Made by a program: the position numbers and the translations under genes
Notes under the pieces: generated by a model
Told to the model about the DNA's origin: nothing
Database searches by the model: none
The model's input: the letters and a program-made list of their open reading frames with translations, nothing else
Assembly: GCA_947625445.1 (NCBI GenBank)
Contig: CANQOM010000112.1
Location: 1 to 5,465 of the forward strand
Length of the DNA stretch: 5,465 bases
Source of the DNA: Candidatus Gastranaerophilales bacterium
GTDB lineage: Bacteria > Cyanobacteriota > Vampirovibrionia > Gastranaerophilales > Gastranaerophilaceae
Direction of reading: 5' to 3'
Shown: positions 1-5,465 of the stretch, piece by piece
How positions within the stretch are numbered: position 1 is the first letter of the stretch
Layout of the letters: every line of letters begins with the position of its first letter

Positions 1-50
1 GGGTCTTGTTTTGTTTGGTAAGCATTTGATGATAAATTAACGTTAAACAT
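1..50 (-). CDS. Start of an unidentified protein, truncated by the window edge
   Basis: Only 16 full codons are visible, reading MFNVNLSSNAYQTKQD, so no family or function can be assigned. The start is chosen because a strong purine-rich ribosome site (AGAGAGGAGA, 61-70) lies 11 nt upstream, slightly farther than usual. The frame is also open back to an in-frame ATG at 129-131, just after a TAA at 138-140. That longer version would add 27 residues (MVLKDYYF...) but has no Shine-Dalgarno, so the shorter start is preferred. The gene follows the lipoprotein gene on the same strand by about 108 nt, with no terminator visible between them, so it could belong to the same transcript. The Asn/Ser-rich N-terminus shows no signal peptide in the visible part. 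Confidence 0.55.
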   Translation of the reverse strand, partial: MFNVNLSSNAYQTKQD

Positions 51-55
51 ATTGT

Positions 56-114
56 TTATTTCTCCTCTCTTAATATCCACACTTATATAAAAGTGTTTTT
101 TAAGAGAGAAATAA
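56..114 (-). promoter_or_regulatory. Leader hairpin that overlaps a Shine-Dalgarno
   Basis: On the minus-strand transcript, 100-114 (TTATTTCTCTCTTAA) pairs with 56-73 (TTAAGAGAG-GAG-AAATAA). This gives 9 + 6 base pairs with a three-base bulge, GAG at 62-64. An inner 6-bp stem, ACACTT/AAGTGT (79-84 with 91-96), with a 6-nt loop extends it. The bulged GAG and its flanks are the ribosome site of the gene starting at 50, so folding would partly hide that site. There is no U-tract after the hairpin, so it is not an intrinsic terminator. The pairing is read directly from the sequence; a regulatory role (translation control or a temperature-sensitive leader) is inference. If translation really starts at 131, the hairpin lies inside coding sequence. 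Confidence 0.4.
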
Positions 115-158
115 TAGTCCTTAAGAACCATTTTAATTTATTTCACATTTAATGCTAT

Positions 159-1856
159 TTATTGATTAATTTCAGGTATTTCTGTGATTTCAGAAGAATT
201 GTTCTCATTATTTTCAGAATTTTCAGGTTTGTTGTTTAGTTCCGATTTGTTATTGTAAATGTCAGCATTATCGTGTGTTTTTGGCGTATTGGTATTTAAA
301 GTATTTTCGTTTTGCACTTGTTTTTCTTTTATTTCCAATGATTCGGATTTAGTTTCTTCATTTTGTTGATTTTCATTTACTCTTTGAGAATTTTCATTAT
401 TTTCAATAAATTCTTCTTGTATTTCTTGTTCTTTTTCAATAATAATATCATCACAATTACCTTCACAGGTAAATGTAGGAATAGCTAAATCTTCAAGTAA
501 GTTTCCGCTTCCGCAGTATGTTGCAGTTACTATTGTTCTTCCGTCTGTTATTTGTGATGTATAATCAATGTCACATTTATATGTGGTATATTTTTTTAAA
601 ACATCAACATTATAATTCCCGTTTTCTGACTGTTTTTCAGAATGAATTTTATTATAGTAAGCATTATTTTCATTATATGAAGGTTCAAAACCTGAATCTT
701 TTGAAGTTATTGTAATGGTTCCATGACATTCATATTTGTTTTCTTCATTGTCATATCTTGATAATGAAGGATTTTCAAGTGTTATATCTTTTATAGAATT
801 AGTATTTATATATTGATAATAATAGTCGTTTTCTTTAAATTCTTTTATTGCAAGTTCTGTTACTTCTATGTCATCACAATTCTTTGATTTTTCTTGAAAA
901 GTTTCAGTTTCATTTGTATTTAATTCCTGATTAATGTCTTTCGAATTATCTTTCATAAATGCAAGAATTTTATAAACAGATAAAAGAGAAATAATCACAA
1001 TAAAAAATACAATAATTATAGTAATAAATAAAGAATTTTTATTTTCATCTCCTTTTTCATCTTGATTTTCAGAGGTTTCATTATCTGAATTATGAGCATC
1101 AGAATTATTGTTAGTTTCAGAAAGATTTAATTCATATCCGCATTTACTGCAATAAATATCATTTTGTTTTATTTTAGAACCGCATTTTGGACATTTATGT
1201 GTTTTGGAATATTTTCTTAATAAATTTTGTACTGATAATAATATTATTAAACTTAAACAGAGTAATGATATAATTAAATTTACGGGGTTAATTACATTAC
1301 ATTCAATATGGATAAAATTGTCATTATCAACATAAAAATACCAAGTAGCGCTCTTGTTATTATTAAACACATTTTTTGCATTTGTTTTAGATATTTTTAC
1401 AGGAAGATTTAGAGTAAATTTGTACTCGGATAATGACACTAAATTAGGATTGTAATCATCTCCGACTAAACTGTTTAAATCAAAATTAGCATTTATATCA
1501 TAATGTTTAAATATAAAATAATCTCTGGTATTATTAGTAATTGTAATATATTGGTTTGTAACGGAACTTAAATCATCATTAATAGCTGAGATTGATTCTC
1601 CTTTAACTCCAAAACCGTTGCCTTCTCGAATCTGAGAAATATTTGAAAATCCCGCATCTTTTAATCCGGAAATTAAACCTTCTGTTATTTCTGATTCAAA
1701 CATACTTACATTATTATTAATTAAACATTTAAGTTCATGTGCTATAGTTTTGTCTTTATTTATTGTAATTTCTTCATCTATTTTTACATCAACACAACCT
1801 GTCATAATAACACTGCTAATGAATAATAAAATCATTAAAAGAAATTTTTTAAGCAT
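159..1856 (-). CDS. Composite lipoprotein: LppM-like domain, zinc ribbon, two TM segments, Cys-containing C-terminal domain
   Basis: The 565-aa product begins with a lipoprotein signal (MLKKFLLMILL...), and its lipobox MTG-C puts the lipidated Cys at residue 21. Residues 22-188 (CVDVKIDEEITINKDKT...) resemble the LppM/DUF3153 style of envelope lipoprotein; this match is by eye. A membrane segment (about 192-213) is followed by a zinc ribbon, CPKC at 222-225 and CSKC at 236-239, and then an acidic Asn-rich linker. A second membrane segment spans about 275-300. The outer domain (about 325-470) holds six cysteines (327, 377, 428, 448, 464, 468) that could form disulfides. The last roughly 95 residues are low-complexity Asn/Glu/Lys. 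The inferred topology is outside-in-outside with the zinc ribbon cytoplasmic. The start is supported by GAGG at 1867-1870, 10 nt upstream. It lies 37 nt after the kinase gene, so they are probably co-transcribed. Exact function is unknown. Confidence 0.85.
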   Translation of the reverse strand: MLKKFLLMILLFISSVIMTGCVDVKIDEEITINKDKTIAHELKCLINNNVSMFESEITEGLISGLKDAGFSNISQIREGNGFGVKGESISAINDDLSSVTNQYITITNNTRDYFIFKHYDINANFDLNSLVGDDYNPNLVSLSEYKFTLNLPVKISKTNAKNVFNNNKSATWYFYVDNDNFIHIECNVINPVNLIISLLCLSLIILLSVQNLLRKYSKTHKCPKCGSKIKQNDIYCSKCGYELNLSETNNNSDAHNSDNETSENQDEKGDENKNSLFITIIIVFFIVIISLLSVYKILAFMKDNSKDINQELNTNETETFQEKSKNCDDIEVTELAIKEFKENDYYYQYINTNSIKDITLENPSLSRYDNEENKYECHGTITITSKDSGFEPSYNENNAYYNKIHSEKQSENGNYNVDVLKKYTTYKCDIDYTSQITDGRTIVTATYCGSGNLLEDLAIPTFTCEGNCDDIIIEKEQEIQEEFIENNENSQRVNENQQNEETKSESLEIKEKQVQNENTLNTNTPKTHDNADIYNNKSELNNKPENSENNENNSSEITEIPEINQ

Positions 1857-1893
1857 ATGTATTTATCCTCATATTTTTATATTGTATTTGAAT

Positions 1894-3651
1894 TTATATT
1901 AATTCATTTTCATCAATAATTAAAGGTAAGTAAACCGTAAAAGTAGACCCTTCATTTTCTGTGCTTTCTACGGTAATTTTACCGTTATGATGTTTTTCAA
2001 CAGTCATTTTAACAAGATGCAAACCTAAGCCTGTACCTTTTATGGTATGAGTTGAATTTTCAACTCTGTAAAATCTGTCAAATATTTTATCTAAATGTTC
2101 TTTAGCTATCCCTATGCCATTATCTTTAATACTAAACCATAAATTTTGTTTATCGTCAGAACACCCGGTTTTTACAATGATATCTTGTCCGTCATTTGAA
2201 TATTTTATTGCATTTGAAAGTAAATTTCTTATAACTCTGTCCATACTTTCTATATTAATAGGAACCAATGGCAGTTCATCTTTTGGATTGAAAATTATAT
2301 TCATTTGCTTTTCATCTGCCAGAATTTTTATTGACATTATATTTTGTTCGATTAGTTCATTGATATTCGCATATTCTTTTTTTAAACATACATTCCCTGA
2401 TTCTAATCTTGAAAAATCTAATATATCATTAACCATAGTATGAAGTCTTTTTGCTTCTTTATCGAGTGTTTTTAAAAATTCTTTTTTTGTATCTTCATCG
2501 AAATCATCGCCATTATTGCACAATGTATCTGTATAAGTTCTTAAAACAGTAACCGGAGTTCTTAATTCGTGAGAAACATTTGAAATAAAAGTATTTTTGA
2601 GCTTATTGACTTCTGTTTCTCTTGTAATATCAATTAAAACAATTATATATCCGACATAATCCTGTTGTTTTGAAAACATAGGAGAAATCATTGCTTTAAT
2701 TGTTCTTTTTCCGGCTTCAATATTAAATTCAACAGGTTTTTGTTCAATAATATTTAATGGTGTATCTTTAAACTCTTCAATCTTTTCAAGAAAACATTTT
2801 TGACCATGAGAATCAATAAAATTTTGAATTTTAGTATTAATAAAGTCTTTTTCTTCAATATCAAGCATATGAAGTGCCGCAGAATTAGATAAAACAACAT
2901 TATCAAAATTATCGCAGACTATAACACCATTTATAATACTCATTAATATAGCTTCTAACTTATTACGTTCCAATGTAAGTTGTTCGATATTTTCTTCTTC
3001 ATATTGAGATAATAAGTTTGACATGTCATTAAAAGCATCTGTTAATTCGGGAATACTCTCTGATTCCAACATATATCCGAACTTGCCTGTGGAAATTTGT
3101 TTTACCCCTTTATATAGTTTCCTTAATTCTTTTGACATTAATAAGAAATTTAATAGAAGTAAAAGTGTAAGTATTAACCACGTAGTAATAAAAATAAATG
3201 TTAATGTTTTTTTTGTAACTAAGGATATTTTTTTTATTCCGTTTCCTGTTAGCCCAACAGTTACAGAACCTTTGAGCTCATTATTATCCATAACCTGTGA
3301 ACTTATGTTTAATATTGTATTTTGTTCTTTTTGAGGATAGTAATTTTTAGATGAATATAAAGTATTATTATCTTTATCCTTAAATTCTAAATATGATATT
3401 TCATCATTATTGTTTATAAAAGCTGAAAAATATTCCGGGTTAATTTGTGAAATGTCGGTATTAGAAATATTTATAGCAATAGCCTTTGTTATTGATTGTG
3501 CAAAGTCAGTATATACCTTGTCAACTTTATTTTGAATATCATTTACAACTAAAATAGAAAATACAAAAATAAGTGCAGAACCCAAAAAAAGTCCCATCAA
3601 TAAAATTTTTGTCTGAATATTAAAATGAAAAGATTTTAAATTTATAGCCAT
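1894..3651 (-). CDS. Membrane sensor histidine kinase (WalK/NblS-Hik33/PhoR type)
   Basis: This 585-aa kinase would sense an envelope signal, autophosphorylate on His and pass the phosphate to a response regulator that is not in this window. Domains in order: TM1 about 16-37; extracytoplasmic sensor about 38-147; TM2 about 149-172; HAMP about 173-225; PAS about 228-345; HisKA with the H-box HELRTP (phospho-acceptor H361); N-box RNLLSNAIKYS (475-485); G1 DNGIGI (510-515); F-box FDRFYR (524-529); G2 GTGLGL (539-544). All catalytic motifs are intact. Length and architecture match the WalK/NblS/PhoR group; which member it is cannot be decided by eye. The start is the first ATG after an in-frame TAA at 3661-3663, and it has no Shine-Dalgarno. 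The nearby HLR1-like repeat hints at NblS/RpaB-type regulation (inference). The lipoprotein gene follows in the same unit. Confidence 0.95.
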   Translation of the reverse strand: MAINLKSFHFNIQTKILLMGLFLGSALIFVFSILVVNDIQNKVDKVYTDFAQSITKAIAINISNTDISQINPEYFSAFINNNDEISYLEFKDKDNNTLYSSKNYYPQKEQNTILNISSQVMDNNELKGSVTVGLTGNGIKKISLVTKKTLTFIFITTWLILTLLLLLNFLLMSKELRKLYKGVKQISTGKFGYMLESESIPELTDAFNDMSNLLSQYEEENIEQLTLERNKLEAILMSIINGVIVCDNFDNVVLSNSAALHMLDIEEKDFINTKIQNFIDSHGQKCFLEKIEEFKDTPLNIIEQKPVEFNIEAGKRTIKAMISPMFSKQQDYVGYIIVLIDITRETEVNKLKNTFISNVSHELRTPVTVLRTYTDTLCNNGDDFDEDTKKEFLKTLDKEAKRLHTMVNDILDFSRLESGNVCLKKEYANINELIEQNIMSIKILADEKQMNIIFNPKDELPLVPINIESMDRVIRNLLSNAIKYSNDGQDIIVKTGCSDDKQNLWFSIKDNGIGIAKEHLDKIFDRFYRVENSTHTIKGTGLGLHLVKMTVEKHHNGKITVESTENEGSTFTVYLPLIIDENELI

Positions 3652-3659
3652 TTGAGGGA

Positions 3660-3668
3660 ATTATAACA
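3660..3668 (-). promoter_or_regulatory. Extended -10 promoter of the kinase gene, giving a near-leaderless mRNA
   Basis: The minus strand reads TGTTATAAT: a perfect TATAAT (3660-3665) preceded by the TGn extension. There is no good -35 at 16-18 bp (TATATT at 17 bp), as is usual for extended -10 promoters. Transcription would begin about 7 nt downstream, near 3653, and the kinase ATG is at 3649-3651. The mRNA would therefore have at most a few leader bases, which fits the absence of a ribosome site. Confidence 0.55.
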
Positions 3669-3691
3669 TTTATTCTTACTTAAATATAACC

Positions 3692-3709
3692 TATGTAAAA
3701 TTTTGTAAA
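3692..3709 (-). promoter_or_regulatory. HLR1-like direct repeat, candidate RpaB-type regulator site
   Basis: The minus strand reads TTTACAAA-AT-TTTACATA, two half-sites with a 10-bp period. This fits the HLR1 consensus recognised by the cyanobacterial OmpR-family regulator RpaB, (G/T)TTACA(T/A)(T/A)NN repeated, at every position. The WalR box has similar halves (TGTWAH) but an 11-bp period, and Pho boxes are also 11 bp, so HLR1 is the closest fit. It lies about 40-55 bp upstream of the predicted kinase start point, a typical activator position. It also overlaps the -35 candidate of the divergent gene, a typical repressor position. A further inverted half-site, TTTACA, is at 3714-3719 on the plus strand. 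Binding is inferred only. Confidence 0.45.
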
Positions 3710-3730
3710 CTTTTTTACAGCAAATATAAA
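3703..3730 (+). promoter_or_regulatory. Candidate promoter of the rightward EF-hand-like gene
   Basis: TTGTAA (3703-3708), a 16-bp spacer and TATAAA (3725-3730) form a plausible sigma-70 promoter with a weak -35 (4 of 6) and a good -10 (5 of 6). Transcription would begin near 3737, leaving a leader of about 50 nt before the ATG at 3787. The leader contains a small dyad, ATAAG-N3-CTTAT (3751-3763), and the ribosome site AAGGAGA (3774-3780). The -35 lies within the HLR1-like repeat. Confidence 0.4.
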
Positions 3731-3786
3731 GTAAATATGGTTGTATGTCGATAAGTACCTTATGTGACTAATAAAGGAGAAAATGT

Positions 3787-4077
3787 ATGGCAGATGGAAT
3801 TAATTTTAATATGAAAGATTACCTTATTCATAATGAAAAATATCTTTCAGACACAGAATCCGGAACACATGAAACAGACGGTGAACTTTCAGATGAAGAA
3901 GTATCTGTATTTTATAACAATTCACATTTACAGTTGGGAAGTGAAACTTCTGATGAAAGTATCAGTTTAGATGAATTTTATAATTGGTATGAAAGCAATG
4001 AAAGTGCAATAACCAGTTTTCTTGAAGAATCAGGACTTGATTATGACGATGAAGAAACAAAACAAGCTGTATATTAA
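3787..4077 (+). CDS. Small acidic protein with two degenerate EF-hand-like loops
   Basis: The 96-residue product is strongly acidic, Cys-free and lacks a signal peptide or membrane segment. Two loops resemble EF-hands: residues 27-38 (ending TDGELSDEE) and 52-63 (SETSDESISLDE, then FYNWY). Both have the acidic residue at position 12, an aliphatic at position 8 and Asp at position 5, but Thr or Ser instead of Asp at position 1. Calcium binding is therefore doubtful. The ATG is set by AAGGAGA at 3774-3780, 6 nt upstream; an ATG at 3783 stops after six codons in another frame. The TAA at 4075-4077 is followed by 957 nt of open sequence in the same frame. This may therefore be the N-terminal part of a longer gene cut by one stop, or a separate small gene. 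The family is not recognised. Confidence 0.75.
   Translation: MADGINFNMKDYLIHNEKYLSDTESGTHETDGELSDEEVSVFYNNSHLQLGSETSDESISLDEFYNWYESNESAITSFLEESGLDYDDEETKQAVY
4075..4077 (+). other. Single in-frame TAA between two same-phase open frames
   Basis: The TAA ends the EF-hand-like frame, yet the frame stays open from 4078 to 5031. Each of Gln (CAA), Lys (AAA) and Glu (GAA) is one base change away from TAA. TAA also ends the kinase, the lipoprotein and the downstream frame here, so reassignment of the codon is unlikely. A purine-rich TAAGGA overlaps the stop but has no standard start codon at a useful distance. Confidence 0.7.
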
Positions 4078-4113
4078 GGATTAGTAGAATTTACTACAGA
4101 ACATCAAACGGAA

Positions 4114-5034
4114 TTGCAAAAAGAAAGTGATGAAGATAAAGTAACATCTGATGATAAAGATGATACAAAATCAAAAGATAAAAGTGATTCGGTAGATGTA
4201 AGTAAGGTTAAGATTGAAGGTTATTATCCTGAATCTGTTAAGGGTAATAAAATGCTTGAAGGTTTTTATGATAATTTTGCCAAAGGTGATTTTGTCGAAT
4301 CTGACTTAGATGCTTTGTTCTCCTATGTAGAGAATAATCCCTTTTCTGCATTTTCTGCATTGCAAATATTAAATAATGCATATAAAAAAGGAACTTCTAG
4401 AGATGATTTATGGACAGAATATAGTGATAAAATTAAAGACACATATACGAAGTTTTTAAAGAACATAGATAATGATACAACTGTATCAGAACTAAGTAAT
4501 GCTAAAAAAGTTATGGATAATATGGGATTTACGATTCAGGATCTATCCTCTGAGGCAATTGATTCTATTATGAATGTATATAATAAAAATGTTGCCGGAG
4601 ATGTTGAAAACAAAAATAATTTGGCAAAGTTAAACGATAAATTCTATAGTTTAGATGAAATCGGAGAATATATTCAACAGAATTATAGCTCATCAGAAGA
4701 AACTGAAAAACTTCAAGATTTAATTTCAGCTATCGGAATAAATAATGTTGACAATATATCAGACGAAGATAAAGAGACTTTTGATAAAGAAATTAAAGAA
4801 AAAGAATATAAAGGTAACAGTAAATCAATGTCCGAAATATTGAGTAATAAAGATTATTCTAATACAGAACGTATGTATATATTAAAACAATTATTCCAAA
4901 GTGAAGAAGATATAATAAAAGCATTTAGAGATATGAGTTCTGCAGATGAAGAAATGTATTTGAATACATTATTATCGGCCTTTTCCGGAATTGATTTAGG
5001 AAAGGAAGAGGAAGAAGAATCTAAAAAATCATAA
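4114..5034 (+). CDS. Acidic helical protein of unknown function, possibly the C-terminal part of the preceding gene
   Basis: The frame is in phase with the preceding one and open from 4078. The only start-like codon near its beginning is TTG at 4114 (306 aa), which lacks a ribosome site. ATG at 4252, with AAGGG at 4240-4244, would give 260 aa. The protein has a Lys/Asp/Ser-rich linker (about 1-32 from the TTG) and a predicted mainly helical body (about 35-295) with alternating acidic and aliphatic residues. It ends in an EEEEESKKS tail. It has no Cys, no signal peptide and no membrane segment, and the EF-hand-like part upstream is likewise Cys-free and acidic. The weak start and shared phase favour one interrupted gene of about 415 codons. 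A strong terminator follows at 5052-5095. No family is recognised and no function is assigned. Confidence 0.65.
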   Translation: MQKESDEDKVTSDDKDDTKSKDKSDSVDVSKVKIEGYYPESVKGNKMLEGFYDNFAKGDFVESDLDALFSYVENNPFSAFSALQILNNAYKKGTSRDDLWTEYSDKIKDTYTKFLKNIDNDTTVSELSNAKKVMDNMGFTIQDLSSEAIDSIMNVYNKNVAGDVENKNNLAKLNDKFYSLDEIGEYIQQNYSSSEETEKLQDLISAIGINNVDNISDEDKETFDKEIKEKEYKGNSKSMSEILSNKDYSNTERMYILKQLFQSEEDIIKAFRDMSSADEEMYLNTLLSAFSGIDLGKEEEEESKKS

Positions 5035-5051
5035 AATTTCTAAATGATAAA

Positions 5052-5095
5052 AGAATTAAAAAATACCTGCCAAATAGCAGGTATTTTTTAATTCT
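5052..5095 (+). terminator. Intrinsic terminator, near-symmetric
   Basis: A perfect 19-bp stem (5052-5070 with 5077-5095) encloses the 6-nt loop CAAATA. The core is TACCTGC/GCAGGTA, flanked by A6 on the left and T6 on the right. It lies 17 nt after the stop of the acidic protein and separates that gene from rpoB. Because the A and T tracts are symmetric it could also stop leftward transcription. Confidence 0.9.
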
Positions 5096-5214
5096 GCCAA
5101 AAGGGGCTTGACAGTGTATTCAAGATATTGCAAGGATTTTAAGAAAATAAAAGTAACATAAATGTATGAATGTTAACAATTGTTTAATAAAATCTTTTAA
5201 AATCGTTTTTTTTC

Positions 5215-5250
5215 TTGACGCTGATATTTTAGCAAGTATCATTTTATAAT
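5215..5250 (+). promoter_or_regulatory. Candidate rpoB promoter(s)
   Basis: TTGACG (5215-5220) is followed at 16 bp by TATCAT (5237-5242), a good sigma-70 pair with an A/T-rich tract just upstream (5191-5214) like an UP element. A perfect TATAAT (5245-5250) lies slightly downstream but has no good -35 at 16-18 bp, so two start points are possible. Either one leaves a leader of about 70-80 nt before rpoB. No attenuator or riboswitch-like fold was seen in the leader. Confidence 0.5.
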
Positions 5251-5326
5251 GGCTATGAGTGCCTTTAGTTGAAAAATTAATAATTTTTATATAGTTGTAG
5301 TACACCACATAATGAGAGGTGAATGA

Positions 5327-5465
5327 ATGTTAAAGAAACAATATTCTGAGAGAATAACTCCGATGGGCATGCCCAAAACAAGATTGGACGATCTGCCGGA
5401 TTTAATTGAAATTCAGAAAAAATCATTTGAGTGGTTTTTAAAGGAAGGGTTAAAGGAAGAATTTC
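5327..5465 (+). CDS. rpoB: DNA-directed RNA polymerase beta subunit, N-terminal fragment
   Basis: The first 46 residues are visible before the window ends. The motif LPDLIEIQKKSFEWFLKEGL (residues 23-42) is the conserved N-terminus of bacterial RpoB, which with RpoC forms the catalytic core of RNA polymerase. The cyanobacterial form, LPDLIEIQ..SF.WFLEEGL.EEL, is especially close. The start ATG at 5327 is fixed by GAGAGGTG at 5314-5321, with GAGG 7 nt upstream. A competing ATG at 5323 hits a stop after eight codons. The gene has its own promoter region and is cut off from upstream genes by a strong terminator, unlike the rplJ-rplL-rpoB order of most bacteria but as in cyanobacteria. rpoC is expected beyond the right edge. 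Confidence 0.97.
   Translation, partial: MLKKQYSERITPMGMPKTRLDDLPDLIEIQKKSFEWFLKEGLKEEF

Noticed and set aside
518..715. Plus-strand open frame of 65 codons
   Set aside because: It lies antisense within the lipoprotein gene, has no ribosome site and has unnatural composition; it is a shadow of the real gene.
2114..2443. Plus-strand open frame of 109 codons
   Set aside because: It is antisense to the catalytic domain of the kinase, whose motifs are intact on the other strand.
3023..3334. Plus-strand open frame of 103 codons
   Set aside because: It is antisense to the HAMP/TM2 region of the kinase with no independent support.
3692..3709. Reading the repeat as a WalR or Pho box
   Set aside because: Both families use an 11-bp period, while this repeat has a 10-bp period that fits HLR1.
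4075..4077. Reassigned stop codon in this genome
   Set aside because: TAA also ends the kinase, the lipoprotein and the downstream frame at sensible places, so the code appears standard.
5108..5113. Perfect TTGACA -35 hexamer upstream of rpoB
   Set aside because: No acceptable -10 lies 16-18 bp downstream (CAAGGA at 17 bp), so the pair at 5215-5250 is preferred.
5272..5288. Inverted repeat AAAAATT-AAT-AATTTTT before rpoB
   Set aside because: It is made only of A and T, has a 3-nt loop and is expected by chance in this AT-rich leader.
5120..5308. Minus-strand open frame of 62 codons
   Set aside because: It covers the rpoB promoter region, has AT-driven composition (Lys/Ile/Tyr/Phe) and no recognisable domain.
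1..5465. CRISPR array, tRNA/rRNA, insertion sequence or phage genes
   Set aside because: No spaced repeats, cloverleaf, terminal inverted repeats or transposase/phage motifs were seen on either strand.

Overview
The window is AT-rich and looks like chromosomal DNA from a non-photosynthetic relative of cyanobacteria (Vampirovibrionia/"Melainabacteria", Gastranaerophilales-like). This assignment is an inference with moderate confidence. It rests on three things: the N-terminus of RpoB at the right edge, whose LPDLIEIQ...SFEWFLKEGLKEE stretch resembles cyanobacterial RpoB; rpoB starting its own transcription unit instead of following rplL; and the AT-rich codon use. An AT-rich Firmicute is the main alternative.

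Layout. Left block, minus strand (1-3651): a two-gene unit of a membrane sensor histidine kinase (1894-3651) followed 37 nt later by a composite lipoprotein with a zinc ribbon (159-1856). A third gene begins further downstream at about position 50 and runs off the left edge. Its Shine-Dalgarno lies inside a predicted leader hairpin. Divergent control region (3652-3786): an extended -10 element almost touching the kinase start codon, a direct repeat matching the cyanobacterial RpaB-binding HLR1 consensus, and a candidate promoter for the rightward genes that overlaps that repeat. Middle block, plus strand (3787-5034): a small acidic protein with two degenerate EF-hand-like loops, then a single in-frame TAA, then a long acidic helical open frame in the same phase. 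Right block (5035-5465): a perfect 19-bp terminator hairpin, an rpoB promoter region, and the first 46 codons of rpoB.

How it may work together. The kinase has the domain order of the WalK/NblS(Hik33)/PhoR group (TM, extracytoplasmic sensor, TM, HAMP, PAS, HisKA, HATPase). No response regulator is in view. The HLR1-like repeat upstream of it would suit control by an RpaB-type regulator, the usual partner of NblS in cyanobacteria. It sits in an activating position for the kinase and overlaps the -35 of the divergent genes. The lipoprotein is probably co-transcribed with the kinase and may sense or modulate the same envelope signal, but this is unproven. The 3787-5034 unit may be one gene of about 415 codons interrupted by a single stop (nonsense mutation, read error or readthrough), or two separate genes. 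Its function is not recognised.
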